A stretch of DNA of 64,000 nucleotides from JAUXFS01 sp050329575 (GTDB lineage Bacteria > Pseudomonadota > Alphaproteobacteria > Rhodospirillales > Defluviicoccaceae). Location of the stretch: the NCBI GenBank assembly GCA_050329575.1, contig JBHJOP010000041.1, positions 1-64,000 on the forward strand. Direction: 5' to 3'. Position numbers and translations under genes: made by a program. The notes below the pieces were generated by a model. It worked only from the letters and a program-made list of their open reading frames with translations. It was not told where the DNA came from and did no database searches. Below, piece by piece: positions 34,557-44,700 of the stretch (its first letter is position 1; each line of letters begins with the position of its first letter).

Positions 34557-34880
34557 TCAGCCGTCCGGGCGGCGATCGCGACCGCGCCCGATCGCCGGCC
34601 GCGGCGGCCTGATGCGCCGCCGGCGGGTCGGCCAGGCGAGGCGAAGGCCGAGCTCGGGACTGCGGTGGAACCCGATCGCCAGCAGCACCGCCGAGGCCAG
34701 CATCGGCACCGCCAGCAGCAGGAGCCACGGGGTCCGGGTGTAGGCGTACCAGCCGAGCAGGCCGGCCATCGCGAACGTCCCGGCGATGTAGAGCACCGTG
34801 CACAGGCGATCGACGAGGCGGAGCAGCGTGCCGGCGGCCGCGGCGAACGACCGGCGCCAACGCGGACCGAGCACCGGCAT
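34557..34880 (-). CDS. small inner-membrane protein, unknown function
   Basis: The 107-residue product has two hydrophobic segments (VLYIAGTFAMAGLLGWYAY and LLLLAVPMLASAVLLAIGF) and a strongly basic C-terminus (RRRRIRPPRP), which should face the cytoplasm. The ATG at 34880 lies 11 bases after the yjbQ stop, so the two are probably one operon. Downstream, 256 bases to 34300 contain no gene; a T-rich stretch at 34430-34450 is the only notable point. Confidence 0.6.
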   Translation of the reverse strand: MPVLGPRWRRSFAAAAGTLLRLVDRLCTVLYIAGTFAMAGLLGWYAYTRTPWLLLLAVPMLASAVLLAIGFHRSPELGLRLAWPTRRRRIRPPRPAIGRGRDRRPDG

Positions 34881-34891
34881 GGCGGCGGCGA

Positions 34892-35320
34892 TCAGCCGTT
34901 GCCGATCACCGTGACCTCGACCGCCCGCCGTCGGGCGCGGTTGTCGTGATTGATCAGCACCACCTGCTGCCAGGTGCCGAGGCGCAGCCGTCCGTCGCGC
35001 ACCGCCACCACCAGCGACGGCCCCATCAGCGCCGCCTGGACGTGGCTGTGACCGTTGCCGTCGTGCCAAGTCATCTCGTGGGCGTAGACGATCTCCGGCG
35101 GCGCCAGGCGACGGATCGCCCGCTTCAGGTCCTCGACCGCGCCACTCTCGTACTCGATGGTGGTCAGTGAACCGGTGGAGCCGACCGCCGAGAGGTGGAC
35201 GCTGCCGGTGCGCACCCCGGATGCCCCGACGATGCGCCCGACGGCTGCGGTGATGTCGGCGATGTCGGGTCCCGTCTGCAGCGGAACGTCGAAGCTGTCG
35301 GCGTGCACGATGACGCTCAT
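34892..35320 (-). CDS. yjbQ: YjbQ family protein (UPF0047)
   Basis: The 142-residue protein has the family core: ITAAVGRIVGASGVRTGSVHL, HEMTWHDGNGHSHVQAALMGPS, and LGTWQQVVLINHDNRARRR. The conserved His and Glu residues around GNGHSHVQA form the active site of the fold. Some members have weak thiamine-phosphate-synthase activity, hence the alternative annotation. AGGAG stands 5 bases before the ATG at 35320; a GTG two codons upstream is less likely. Confidence 0.9.
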   Translation of the reverse strand: MSVIVHADSFDVPLQTGPDIADITAAVGRIVGASGVRTGSVHLSAVGSTGSLTTIEYESGAVEDLKRAIRRLAPPEIVYAHEMTWHDGNGHSHVQAALMGPSLVVAVRDGRLRLGTWQQVVLINHDNRARRRAVEVTVIGNG

Positions 35321-35497
35321 GGTCACTCCTCGCCTCCCGATCGCGTCCGGTCAACGCCCGCAGATTACCACGGCAACCCGCGCTGCCCAACCGGCGCCGC
35401 CGCCAACTCCCGCGATGACAGCGGATGAGGGGTGCGTTACAGTGTCTGCCAACAGGCGAGCCTCGCTCGAAAAAGGGGCCGTGAAGAGGGAGCGTCC

Positions 35498-35923
35498 ATG
35501 AAACAGATCCGTTGGCTCGAAGCCGACGCCGTCGGCCATACCGTCATCGACCGCGAACACCGTGCCATCGTCGCGGTGCTGAACGAGGCGATCCGCGCAT
35601 TCAATGACCGCGACACCGAGACCTGCTCCGAGGCGATCGACCGTGCGGTGGAGGCCATACGACGACATTTCGCGAGCGAGGAGGCGATCCTCGTCGACAG
35701 CGGCTGTCGCGGCGACAGTTTCACCAACCACGCCGCCTATCACCGCCGGCTGCTCGCCGAGGCGGAGCAGATCGGGCGGCTCTGCCGCAACGACCCGCAA
35801 CGGGCGTTTCTCGAAGCGCGCCTCGCCGAACTCGTCCACTTCGTCACCTACGAGATCCGAAACTGCGACAGCGCACTCGGGCGCAATCTCATCGGCCCCA
35901 GGGAAATGGCGATGCGGCGGTAG
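35498..35923 (+). CDS. bacteriohemerythrin-like protein with a substituted ligand
   Basis: The 141-residue product follows the bacteriohemerythrin pattern: VGHTVIDREHRAI, HFASEEAIL and NHAAYHRRLL supply His and Glu ligands of the di-iron site. In the last helix the usual HIxxxD appears as YEIRNCD, so the expected His is Glu while the Asp is kept. This may alter or lower oxygen affinity. GAAGAGGG precedes the ATG at 35498; the frame is open 22 codons further upstream, outside family homology. It precedes gltX by 63 bases. Confidence 0.82.
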   Translation: MKQIRWLEADAVGHTVIDREHRAIVAVLNEAIRAFNDRDTETCSEAIDRAVEAIRRHFASEEAILVDSGCRGDSFTNHAAYHRRLLAEAEQIGRLCRNDPQRAFLEARLAELVHFVTYEIRNCDSALGRNLIGPREMAMRR

Positions 35924-35986
35924 GGCTCGCCCCGCCGCGCTCCGGTCCCTCGCAACACCGCCGATCGCGCTGCTCGGGCCCGCACG

Positions 35987-37411
35987 ATGACCGTCGTCAC
36001 CCGTTTCGCGCCCTCTCCCACCGGCTATCTGCACATCGGCGGCGCTCGCACCGCGCTCTTCAATCTCCTGTTCGCAAGACACCACGGCGGCCGGTTCCTG
36101 TTGCGGATCGAGGACACCGACCGGGCCCGATCGACACCGGAGGCGGTGGCTGCGATCGACCGCGGCCTCGAATGGCTCGACATCCGCTGGGACGGCGAAC
36201 CGATCTCCCAGTTCTCGCGCGCGGACCGGCATGCCGCGGCGGCGCGGATGCTGCTCGACCGGGGACACGCCTACCTCTGCTACGCGACCCCCGAGGAGTT
36301 GACCGAGATGCGGGAACAGGCCCGCGCCGAAGGCCGGTCGGTCCGCTACGACGGCCGCTGGCGGGATCGCGATCCGCGCGAGGCGCCGGCCGGGGTGCCG
36401 CCGGTCGTGCGCTTCAAGGCGCCCAGAGAGGGCGAGACCCGGATCCGCGATCTGGTGCAGGGCGAGGTGACCGTCGCCAACGCCGAACTGGACGACATGG
36501 TGCTGCTGCGCGCCGACGGCACCCCGACCTACATGCTGGCGGTGGTGGTGGACGACCACGACATGGGGATCACCCACGTCATCCGCGGCGACGACCACTT
36601 CACCAACACCTTCCGCCAGTACCAGCTGTTCACGGCGTTCGACTGGGCGGTGCCGGCATATGCCCACATCCCGCTGATCCACGGCAGCGACGGCGCCAAG
36701 CTGTCGAAGCGGCACGGGGCGCTGGCCGTCGAGGCCTACCGCGACCAGGGCTTCCTGCCGGAGGCGGTCGGCAACTATCTCCTGCGCCTCGGCTGGAGCC
36801 ACGGCGATGACGAGATCATCAGTCGTGATCAGGCGATCGAATGGTTCGATCTCGCGAACGTCGGCCGCTCGCCGTCCCGCTTCGACCTGTCGCGGTTGCT
36901 CAGCCTCAACGCCCATTACCTGCGTCGGGCCGATGATCGCCGGCTCGCCGGGCTCGTCGTCGACCGGCTTGCGAAGCGCTGCGACGGAAGGCTTGCCGCA
37001 AACGCGGCCAGCCGTATTATCAAGGGCATGCCAAGCCTCAAAGAACGCGCCAAGACAATCGAGGAACTCGCTGAGAAAGCGATGTTTTACGCTCTCGACG
37101 GAGCGGTTCCGATCGATCCCCGCGCGGCGGCGTTGCTGACCGCTGCGGCCAAGGAGCACCTCGCTCGCGTCAGTGGCGTCCTCGGGCGCTGCGGTGACTG
37201 GCGCGCCGAAACGCTCGAGCGCGCGGTCCGCGATTACGTGGAGACCGGGGCCGGGCAAGGGCTGAAACTCGCCACCGTGGCCCAGCCGTTGCGGGCCGCC
37301 CTGACGGGGTCGTCGGCCTCGCCGCCGGTCTTCGAGGTGATGGAGGTGCTGGGGAAGCGCGAGTCCCTGGCCCGCCTCTCGCGGGTGCTTGACGCCGAGC
37401 ACCCGCCATGA
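35987..37411 (+). CDS. gltX: glutamate--tRNA ligase
   Basis: The 474-residue class I synthetase starts RFAPSPTGYLHIGGARTALF (HIGH region). It has the KLSKRHGALAVE loop (KMSKS equivalent) near residue 240 and a C-terminal helical anticodon-binding region. Length is standard. Alphaproteobacteria often carry two GltX proteins, so this may charge tRNA-Glu or also tRNA-Gln for later amidation; the sequence alone does not say which. gltA follows 88 bases downstream. Confidence 0.95.
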   Translation: MTVVTRFAPSPTGYLHIGGARTALFNLLFARHHGGRFLLRIEDTDRARSTPEAVAAIDRGLEWLDIRWDGEPISQFSRADRHAAAARMLLDRGHAYLCYATPEELTEMREQARAEGRSVRYDGRWRDRDPREAPAGVPPVVRFKAPREGETRIRDLVQGEVTVANAELDDMVLLRADGTPTYMLAVVVDDHDMGITHVIRGDDHFTNTFRQYQLFTAFDWAVPAYAHIPLIHGSDGAKLSKRHGALAVEAYRDQGFLPEAVGNYLLRLGWSHGDDEIISRDQAIEWFDLANVGRSPSRFDLSRLLSLNAHYLRRADDRRLAGLVVDRLAKRCDGRLAANAASRIIKGMPSLKERAKTIEELAEKAMFYALDGAVPIDPRAAALLTAAAKEHLARVSGVLGRCGDWRAETLERAVRDYVETGAGQGLKLATVAQPLRAALTGSSASPPVFEVMEVLGKRESLARLSRVLDAEHPP

Positions 37412-37499
37412 TCAATGCGACAGTCGCGTCGACGACGACGCCCGCGGGGACGTGCCGCCTTGCTCCGCGGCGTCGTCGCAGTAGCGAGGGAAGGTGCTC

Positions 37500-38825
37500 A
37501 TGAGCGATCCATCTTTGGCCACCAGCAGCAGGAACCGGACGGTCACCCTTATCGACAACGCCACCGGGCGACGGTTCGAGTTTCCGGTTCTCAGCGGGAC
37601 CACCGGGCCCGACGTCATCGACGTTCGCGATCTCTACCAGGAAACCAGGTTCTTCACCTTCGACCCTGGCTATACCTCGACCGGCAGCTGTGAATCGTCG
37701 ATCACCTACATCGACGGCGACGAGGGCATCCTGCTGTACCGCGGCTATCCGATCCAGGACCTGGCCGAGAACGGCGACTTCCTCGAGACCTGTTATCTGC
37801 TGCTGTATGGCGATCTGCCGAACTCCGACCAGAAGCGCAAGTTCGAGCACGACATCACCTACCACACCATGCTGCACGCGCAGATGAACAAGTTCTACGA
37901 GGGGTTCCGGCGGGACTCGCACCCGATGGCGGTGATGGTGGGGGTCGTCGGCGCGCTGTCGGCGTTCTACCACGACTCGACCGACATCACCAATCCGCGC
38001 CATCGCATGATCGCCTCCTACCGGCTGATCGCAAAGATGCCGTCGATCGCCGCTTGGGCCTACAAGTACAGCATCGGCCAGCCGTTCATCTATCCGCGCA
38101 ACGAACTCCGGTACTCGGAGAACTTCCTGCACATGCTGTTCGCCAATCCATGCGAGCCCTACAAGCTCAACCCCGTGTTGGCGAAGGCAATGGACCGGAT
38201 CCTGATCCTGCACGCCGACCACGAACAGAACGCTTCGACCTCGACGGTGCGTCTCGCCGGCTCCAGCGGTGCCAATCCGTTCGCCTGTATCGCCGCCGGC
38301 ATCGCCTCGCTGTGGGGGCCGGCGCACGGTGGCGCCAACGAGGCGGTTCTGCGAATGCTGGAGGAGATCGGCGACGTCAGCCGGGTCCCGGAGTACGTCA
38401 AGCGCGCCAAGGACAAGGACGATCCGTTCCGGTTGATGGGCTTCGGCCATCGGGTCTACAAGAACTACGATCCTCGGGCGCGGATCATGCGCCAGACCTG
38501 CCACGAGGTGCTCAAGGAACTGGACGTCGGCGACGAGCCGCTGCTGGAGCTGGCGATGGAGCTTGAGCGCATCGCCCTCGAAGACGATTACTTCGTCCAG
38601 AAGAAGCTCTACCCCAACGTCGACTTCTACTCCGGCATCATCTTCCGGGCGATGGGCATCCCGACATCGATGTTCACGGTGCTGTTCGCGGTGGCGCGGA
38701 CCGTCGGCTGGGTTGCGCAGTGGAACGAGATGATCGAGGACCCGACCCAGAAGATCGGCCGGCCGCGCCAGCTCTACACCGGACCGACCCAACGGATCTT
38801 CAAGCCGCTGGCCCGACGGACATGA
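37500..38825 (+). CDS. gltA: citrate synthase
   Basis: The 441-residue enzyme condenses acetyl-CoA with oxaloacetate, the entry to the TCA cycle. Signatures are FTFDPGYTSTGSCESSITYI, LHADHEQNASTSTVRL with the catalytic His, GFGHRVYKNYDPRA and FYSGIIFRAMGIP with the catalytic Asp nearby. The length and N-terminal extension match the NADH-sensitive hexameric Gram-negative type. The ATG at 37500 follows GAGGGAAGG; a GTG two codons upstream lies in that site. Confidence 0.96.
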   Translation: MSDPSLATSSRNRTVTLIDNATGRRFEFPVLSGTTGPDVIDVRDLYQETRFFTFDPGYTSTGSCESSITYIDGDEGILLYRGYPIQDLAENGDFLETCYLLLYGDLPNSDQKRKFEHDITYHTMLHAQMNKFYEGFRRDSHPMAVMVGVVGALSAFYHDSTDITNPRHRMIASYRLIAKMPSIAAWAYKYSIGQPFIYPRNELRYSENFLHMLFANPCEPYKLNPVLAKAMDRILILHADHEQNASTSTVRLAGSSGANPFACIAAGIASLWGPAHGGANEAVLRMLEEIGDVSRVPEYVKRAKDKDDPFRLMGFGHRVYKNYDPRARIMRQTCHEVLKELDVGDEPLLELAMELERIALEDDYFVQKKLYPNVDFYSGIIFRAMGIPTSMFTVLFAVARTVGWVAQWNEMIEDPTQKIGRPRQLYTGPTQRIFKPLARRT

Positions 38826-38862
38826 CCGCAGTGGCCGGTCCGGGCGCGACCCGCCCCGCCGG

Positions 38863-39780
38863 ATGACCCGCGCCCGGCGGCGGGTCTTGGCCGGCGCAGC
38901 GATGGCGCTGGTTCTCGCGCAGATCTCCCCGGCGGCGGCGACCGTCGCACCGCGGCCGGATCCCGACACCGTCCGTTGGACCCGCCTCGTGTTCGAGGCG
39001 AAGCACCGGCTCGGGGGCGCCCGCACCGAGATCCGCTTGGCGGCGGTCTCCGAGCCCCCGGGAAACGCGGCACCCCTCGCCGGCGAGCACCGGGCGATGC
39101 TGCTGACCGCCACCATCGCCTTGTTCTCGACGCTGCCGTTGGTCGGCGACAGCGTCTGGGAAACCGAAGTGCGGTTCCGGCCGCACGACGGGTCGGCCTT
39201 GCAGCGGATCCGGACCAAGTTCGGCACCGGCGCAGACCGCAAGATCTTTCAGTACCTCGCGGACGGCGTTCGCCATGTCCGCCTCGAACCCGCGGACCGG
39301 CCGGGCGGCGACGTGCGGGCTCGGTCCTGGGTTCCGGTCCGCGAGACCTTCTTCCCCTATGGACCGGCCGCCTACGGATGTCCGTTCATCTCCGATCCCG
39401 CACTGCTGCTGTTCCTCGCCTCCGCGGTCCCCCTGTCGCCGGACGATCCGCCGCTGGTCGTGTGCGCATTCAACAAGAAGACGCTGCATCGCGCCGAGTT
39501 GCGGGCGACCGGCACCCACTCCGTCTCCGTGGACCGTGTCCCGGCAATGACGGGGAACGGCGCGGGGGCGGCGTCGCTCGATGCCGTATCGGTGCTGGTG
39601 TCGAGTCGGCCTGCAGCGGCCGCGCCGGCGGACGAGGCGCCATTCGAGTTCTTCGAGATGCGGGGCGACGTCGAGATCGTGCTCGACACCGCCACCCGGT
39701 TGCCGATTCAGGCTCGGGGCACGCTGCGCCACGCCGGCGCGGTGGTCTTCGATCTCGTCGAGGCCGACACCGCCCGCTGA
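38863..39780 (+). CDS. exported protein of unknown function
   Basis: The 305-residue product starts with TRARRRVLAGAAMALVLAQ and ends its leader at ISPAAATVAP. The Arg pair could make it a Tat or Sec substrate. The rest is beta-rich (TRLVFEAKHRLGGARTEIRL, VRFRPHDGSALQRIRT), with a DUF3108-like look that I cannot confirm. It follows gltA by 37 bases and converges on gloA. No catalytic motif is seen. Confidence 0.65.
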   Translation: MTRARRRVLAGAAMALVLAQISPAAATVAPRPDPDTVRWTRLVFEAKHRLGGARTEIRLAAVSEPPGNAAPLAGEHRAMLLTATIALFSTLPLVGDSVWETEVRFRPHDGSALQRIRTKFGTGADRKIFQYLADGVRHVRLEPADRPGGDVRARSWVPVRETFFPYGPAAYGCPFISDPALLLFLASAVPLSPDDPPLVVCAFNKKTLHRAELRATGTHSVSVDRVPAMTGNGAGAASLDAVSVLVSSRPAAAAPADEAPFEFFEMRGDVEIVLDTATRLPIQARGTLRHAGAVVFDLVEADTAR

Positions 39781-39794
39781 GCGGCCCGTCCCCC

Positions 39795-40232
39795 TTACGC
39801 GCGCTCGATCAGTTCGACCTTGTAGCCGTCCGGATCCTCGATGAAGGCGATCACGGTGGTGCCGTGCTTCATCGGCCCCGGCGGCCGGGTGATGGTCACC
39901 CCTTCCGCCTCCATGGTGCGACAGACGCCGTAGATGTCCGGGACCGCGATCGCCAAGTGGCCGAAGCCGCTGCCGATCGTGTAGGGCTCCGCCTGGTCCC
40001 AATTGTAGGTGAGTTCGATCACCGTGCTGTCGCGTTCGTCGCCGTAGCCGACGAACGCCAACGTGAACCGTCCGCCGGGATAATCCTGCTTGCGCAGCAC
40101 GTTCATGCCGAGGTGCCGGGTGTAGAAATCCAGCGACTTGTCGAGATCGCGGACGCGAATCATGGTGTGAAGGAAGCGGAACCGGCCGGTGTCCCCGGGG
40201 CGGGTCTCGGCTTCGGCGGCGACTGCTGTCAT
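39795..40232 (-). CDS. gloA: lactoylglutathione lyase (glyoxalase I)
   Basis: The ~145-residue enzyme converts the methylglyoxal-glutathione hemithioacetal to S-lactoylglutathione. The four metal ligands appear as His in FRFLHTMIRV, Glu in STVIELTYNW, His in GFGHLAIAV and Glu in YKVELIERA. The lack of the eukaryotic insertions suits the Ni-dependent bacterial type. I start at the ATG at 40232, after AAGGA; the frame is open 47 codons more but without homology. Confidence 0.93.
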   Translation of the reverse strand: MTAVAAEAETRPGDTGRFRFLHTMIRVRDLDKSLDFYTRHLGMNVLRKQDYPGGRFTLAFVGYGDERDSTVIELTYNWDQAEPYTIGSGFGHLAIAVPDIYGVCRTMEAEGVTITRPPGPMKHGTTVIAFIEDPDGYKVELIERA

Positions 40233-40465
40233 GGCGGCATCCTTGCAGCGGTTCGACAGGAGCAACGGCGTGGCTCCCTCCCGCAATTTGGCTGCGGGCG
40301 ACGACGTTTCAACCCCGCCGGTCGTGACGGTCCGCCGGCCGGGCCGGCCATTGCTCTCGTCACCGATGTGCAATAAGGTGCACCGTCATCTCCCTGACGG
40401 TGATCGAAGAGCGCGTCTCGACACACGGTACGGGAACCTCGCCCACCGCTGACCGTGATACACCA

Positions 40466-41728
40466 ATGTCTGCATCCCATCGTTCCGTGCTCAAGCGCGT
40501 CGTCGCACCGCTCGGCGTCATCACCCTCGCGGCCGCGATGGCGCTCTTTGCGGGGGCGTGCGAGGAGAAGAATGTCTATGTGCCCCCGCCGCCGCCGAAA
40601 GTGACGGTGGCAACACCGGTCACCCGTCCGGTCACCGAATACCTGGAATTCACCGGCAACATCGCCGCCGTCCAGACGGTCGAGCTACGGGCGCGGGTCG
40701 CGGGCTATCTCGAACAGGTGCTGTTCAAGGACGGCGATCTGGTCAAAGAGGGCGATCTGCTGTTCCAGATCGAGCGGGCGCCCTACATCGCCGCCGTCAA
40801 CGCGGCGAAGGCCGATCTGGCACAGGCGCAGGCGGCCCTCAAGCAGGCCACCCTGACCGCCGAGCGGCGGCGTCAGGCCGGCGCCACCGGCGCCATCAGC
40901 AAGCAGCAAGTGGACGAGGCCGAGGCCATCCGGGAGGGTCAGGCGGCGGAGGTGCTGGCGAGAAAGGCGGCGCTGGAACGCACCGAACTCGATCTCGGCT
41001 ATACCCAGGTCCGCGCCCCCTTCGATGGCCATATCGGCCGCCGTCTGCGGGATCCCGGAAGTCTGGTCGGTGCCGGCGAACTGACGCTGCTCGCCGAGAT
41101 CAATCAGATCCAGCCGGTGTTCGCCTACTTCACCATCAACGAGCGGACGCTTCTGACGCTGTTGGAGAGGCGGGGCGGCCAGCGCGATGGCGTCGATGGT
41201 ACCGAAAGGCCGCGGCAGCCGTTGTTCCTCGGGCTCGTCACCGACGGTCAGGACTTCCCTTACGAGGGGGACTTCGATTTCGCCGCCATCAGCCTCGACG
41301 CCGGAACCGGGACGTTGCAGCTGCGCGGCGTGTTCGAGAACCTGGACGGCCGGCTGCTGCCGGGGCTGTTCGTCCGGATCCGCGCGCCCGTCGGCACGAA
41401 TGAGAACGCCATGCTGGTGCCGCAACGGGCGGTCGGTTTCGACCAGCTGGGCGAGTACGTGATGGTTGTCGGGGCTGACAACACAGTGGAACGCCGCGGT
41501 GTCGAGCTCGGATCCGTTGATAACGACATGCAGGTCATCAGCAAAGGTCTAAAAGGTGATGAGCAGGTCATCGTTGACGGGTTGCTGCGCGCCATTCCGG
41601 GCCGGCCGGTCGCGCCGGTGATCGAACAAGCGGACGCAACGGCGATGGCGCATCGGGAGGCGCCGAAGGCGGCGGCGGAAGCCGTGGTCCCCGCGCCGGA
41701 GCCCGCGATTCCGGCACACACCCGCTAA
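40466..41728 (+). CDS. RND efflux periplasmic adaptor lipoprotein
   Basis: The 420-residue membrane-fusion protein has a lipobox (ALFAGAC). Its barrel-sandwich hybrid/lipoyl halves read VTEYLEFTGNIAAVQTVELRARV and YTQVRAPFDGHIGRRLRDPG, with a helical hairpin (AAKADLAQAQAALKQATL) between. The C-terminal membrane-proximal domain is EYVMVVGADNTVERRGVELG. It bridges the RND pump to an outer-membrane channel. The permease begins 18 bases downstream; no TolC-type gene is present nearby. Confidence 0.9.
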   Translation: MSASHRSVLKRVVAPLGVITLAAAMALFAGACEEKNVYVPPPPPKVTVATPVTRPVTEYLEFTGNIAAVQTVELRARVAGYLEQVLFKDGDLVKEGDLLFQIERAPYIAAVNAAKADLAQAQAALKQATLTAERRRQAGATGAISKQQVDEAEAIREGQAAEVLARKAALERTELDLGYTQVRAPFDGHIGRRLRDPGSLVGAGELTLLAEINQIQPVFAYFTINERTLLTLLERRGGQRDGVDGTERPRQPLFLGLVTDGQDFPYEGDFDFAAISLDAGTGTLQLRGVFENLDGRLLPGLFVRIRAPVGTNENAMLVPQRAVGFDQLGEYVMVVGADNTVERRGVELGSVDNDMQVISKGLKGDEQVIVDGLLRAIPGRPVAPVIEQADATAMAHREAPKAAAEAVVPAPEPAIPAHTR

Positions 41729-41746
41729 CCGGGGCGCACATCCTCG

Positions 41747-44700
41747 ATGTCGAAGTTCTTCATTGACCGCCCGATTTTCGCCAATGTCATTGCGATCGTC
41801 ATCGTCATCCTCGGCGTCGTGTCGCTGTTGCGGCTGCCGGTCTCCCAGTATCCGGACATCGTACCGCCGACGATCCAGGTGACGACCAACTATCCCGGCG
41901 CCAGTGCCGAGGTCGTCGCCTCCACCGTCGGCATCCCGATCGAGAATCAGTTGAGCGGTGTCGAAGGGTCGATCTACATGCAGTCGACCAGCGCCAACGA
42001 CGGCAGCTACACGCTGACGGTGACGTTCGCGGTCGGCACTGATCTCAATGCGGCGCTGGCCCTGGTGCAGAACTTTGCCAATGCGGCGATTTCTCAGTTG
42101 CCTGAGGCGGTGCAGGCGCAAGGTGTCACCGTGCGCAAGGTGTCGACCAACATCCTGCAACTGGTCAATCTGTATTCCGACGACGACCGCTTCGATGAGA
42201 CGTTCCTCAGCAACTACGGCATCATCAACCTGCAGTATCCGCTTGGGCGCATCCCCGGCGTCGGCCAGATCAAGGTCGTCGGGGCCGGGTCCTATGCGAT
42301 GCGGATCTGGCTCGACCCAGAACGGCTGAAGGCCTTTGATCTGACCGTTCTCGACGTGCAGCGGGCCGTCCAGCAACAGAACACCCAGGTGGTTGCTGGT
42401 CAGCTCGGCGGACCGCCGGTGCCCGACGACCAGGTGTTCCAGTTCACCGTCAACGCCCTCGGGCGCCTCTCCGACGTCCGACAGTTCGAAGACATCATCG
42501 TCAGGAGCGAGCGGGGCGTGCAAGGCGAAACGGCGCGGCTGATCCGCCTGAAGGATATCGCCCGCGTCGAGCTCGGCCAGCAGAGCTTCGCGAACTTTTC
42601 CGGACTCTCCGGTCGCAAGGCCGCCAATATCGTCGTCTACGCGCTGCCCGGCGCCAACGCCATCGAGGTCGCGGGTCGGATCCGGGAGCACATGGAGGAG
42701 GTGAGCAGGGAATTCCCGGAGGGGCTCAAGTACGCCATCCACTACGACACCACCCGGTTCGTCGAGGAAGCGATCGAAGCTGTCTATCATACCCTGTTCG
42801 AAGCCGGTGTCCTCGTCCTCATCGTCATTTTCGTGTTCCTGCAGAACATCCGTGCGACGCTGATTCCCGCCATCACCATTCCGGTGACGATCATCGGCGC
42901 ATTTGCGGCGATGGCGATGCTCGGCTTCAGCATCAACCTGATGACGCTGTTCGCGGTCATCCTCGCCATCGGCATCGTCGTTGATGACGCCATCATCGTC
43001 GTCGAAAACTCGTCCCATTACATGGAAAAAGGGATGTCGCCCCGCGACGCCGCGATCAAGGCGATGGGCGAGCTGACCGGGCCGATCGTCGGCGTCACCC
43101 TGGTGCTGATCGCGGTGTTCGTGCCGGCCTCGTTCATCCCCGGCATCACCGGCCAGCTGTTCCGCCAATTCGCGCTGGTGATCGCGGCAACGGCGGTCCT
43201 GAGTGCGCTGATCGCCTTGTCGCTGAGCCCGGCTCAGGTCCGCACCTTCCTGCGTCCACCGCAGGAACGCAAACAAGGCAAGATGGCGCGGGTCTTTTTC
43301 GGCGGCTTCAACAAGGGCTACCAGGCGGTCGAGAACGTCTACATGGGCATCGTCCGCCGCATGGTGAGCCACCCGAAGACCTCCGTGCTGGTGTTCGTGG
43401 CGATCATCGCCGTCGCCGGCTGGGGGTTCGCGCGACACCCGACCGGATTCCTGCCCACCGAGGACCAGGGGTACGCGATCATCGTCGCCGCGCTGCCGGA
43501 CGCGGCGGCCCAGCCGCGGGTGCGAGCGGTCTCGGAAAAGATCGACGCTGTGCTCGAGAAAACCCCCGGGATCGCCGAATGGGTGACCATCGGTGGCCTG
43601 TCGATGATCGACAACGCCAACGTCAGCACCGCCGTCAGCAAATTCCCGATCTACGAGGAGCGGAGCAAGCGCGGATCAGAGTTGTCCCAAGAGGTCATCG
43701 TTGCCAACCTCCGCAAGGAACTGGCAGAAATCGAGGAGGCGGCGATCGCCGTTCTCATTCCGCCCCCCATCGCCGGCCTCGGGCAGGCGGGCGGCTTCCA
43801 GATGATGATCGAGGATCGTCGGTCGCTTGGCATGGCCGAGCTGCAGAACGCCGTCGCGGAGATGATCGTCGCCGCGAACGCGCAGTCGGGGCTCAGCAAC
43901 GTCATCACCACCTTCAGCGCCCGCAGTCCGCAGCTCTATCTCGACATCGACCGCACCAAGGCCGAGTCGCTGGAGGTCCCGATCGGCGACGTCTTCCAGA
44001 CCCTTCAGACCTATGTCGGATCGCTCTACGTCAACCTCTTCAACCTCTACGGCCAGAGCTTTCAGGTCCGCATGCAGGCCGATTCGCCCTACCGGGTGCG
44101 TCCGGAGGACATCGCCGAACTGACGGTGCGCAACGAACAGGGCAAGATGGTGCAGCTGGGTACGCTGATCGACGTCCGCCGGACTGTCGGTGCCGAGCTG
44201 GTGACCCGCTACAACCTCTACCCGGCGGCGGCTGTTCTCGGGGGCCCCGCCCCGGGGTATAGCTCCGGTGCGGCACTGGCGCTGATGGAACAGGTGGCGG
44301 AGGCCAACCTGCCGGCCGGCATGAGTTTCGACTGGACGGCAACCGCCTACCAGGAGAAGCAGGTCGGCAGTCAGGCCTACTTCATCTACGCATTGTCGAT
44401 CGTGCTGGTGGTTCTCGTCCTCGCCGCCCAGTACGAGAGCTGGACCAACCCGCTGGCCGTCGTCCTGGTGGTGCCGATGGCGATGGTCGGCGTGCTGCTG
44501 GCGCTGATCGTCCGCCAGTTCGACAACAACCTTTACACCCAGGTCGGGCTGGTGCTGATGATCGCTTTGGCCAGCAAGAACGCCATTCTGGTCGTCGAGT
44601 TCGCCCGCGAACTGCGCGCCGAGGGCAAGCCGATCGCCGAGGCCGCGATCGAAGCGACCCAGCGCCGGTTCCGAGCCATCGTCATGACCTCGTTCGCGTT

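Noticed and set aside
41549..43438. Minus-strand frame within the RND pump
   Set aside because: It is antisense to a well-supported efflux gene, with Asp/His/Arg-rich composition.
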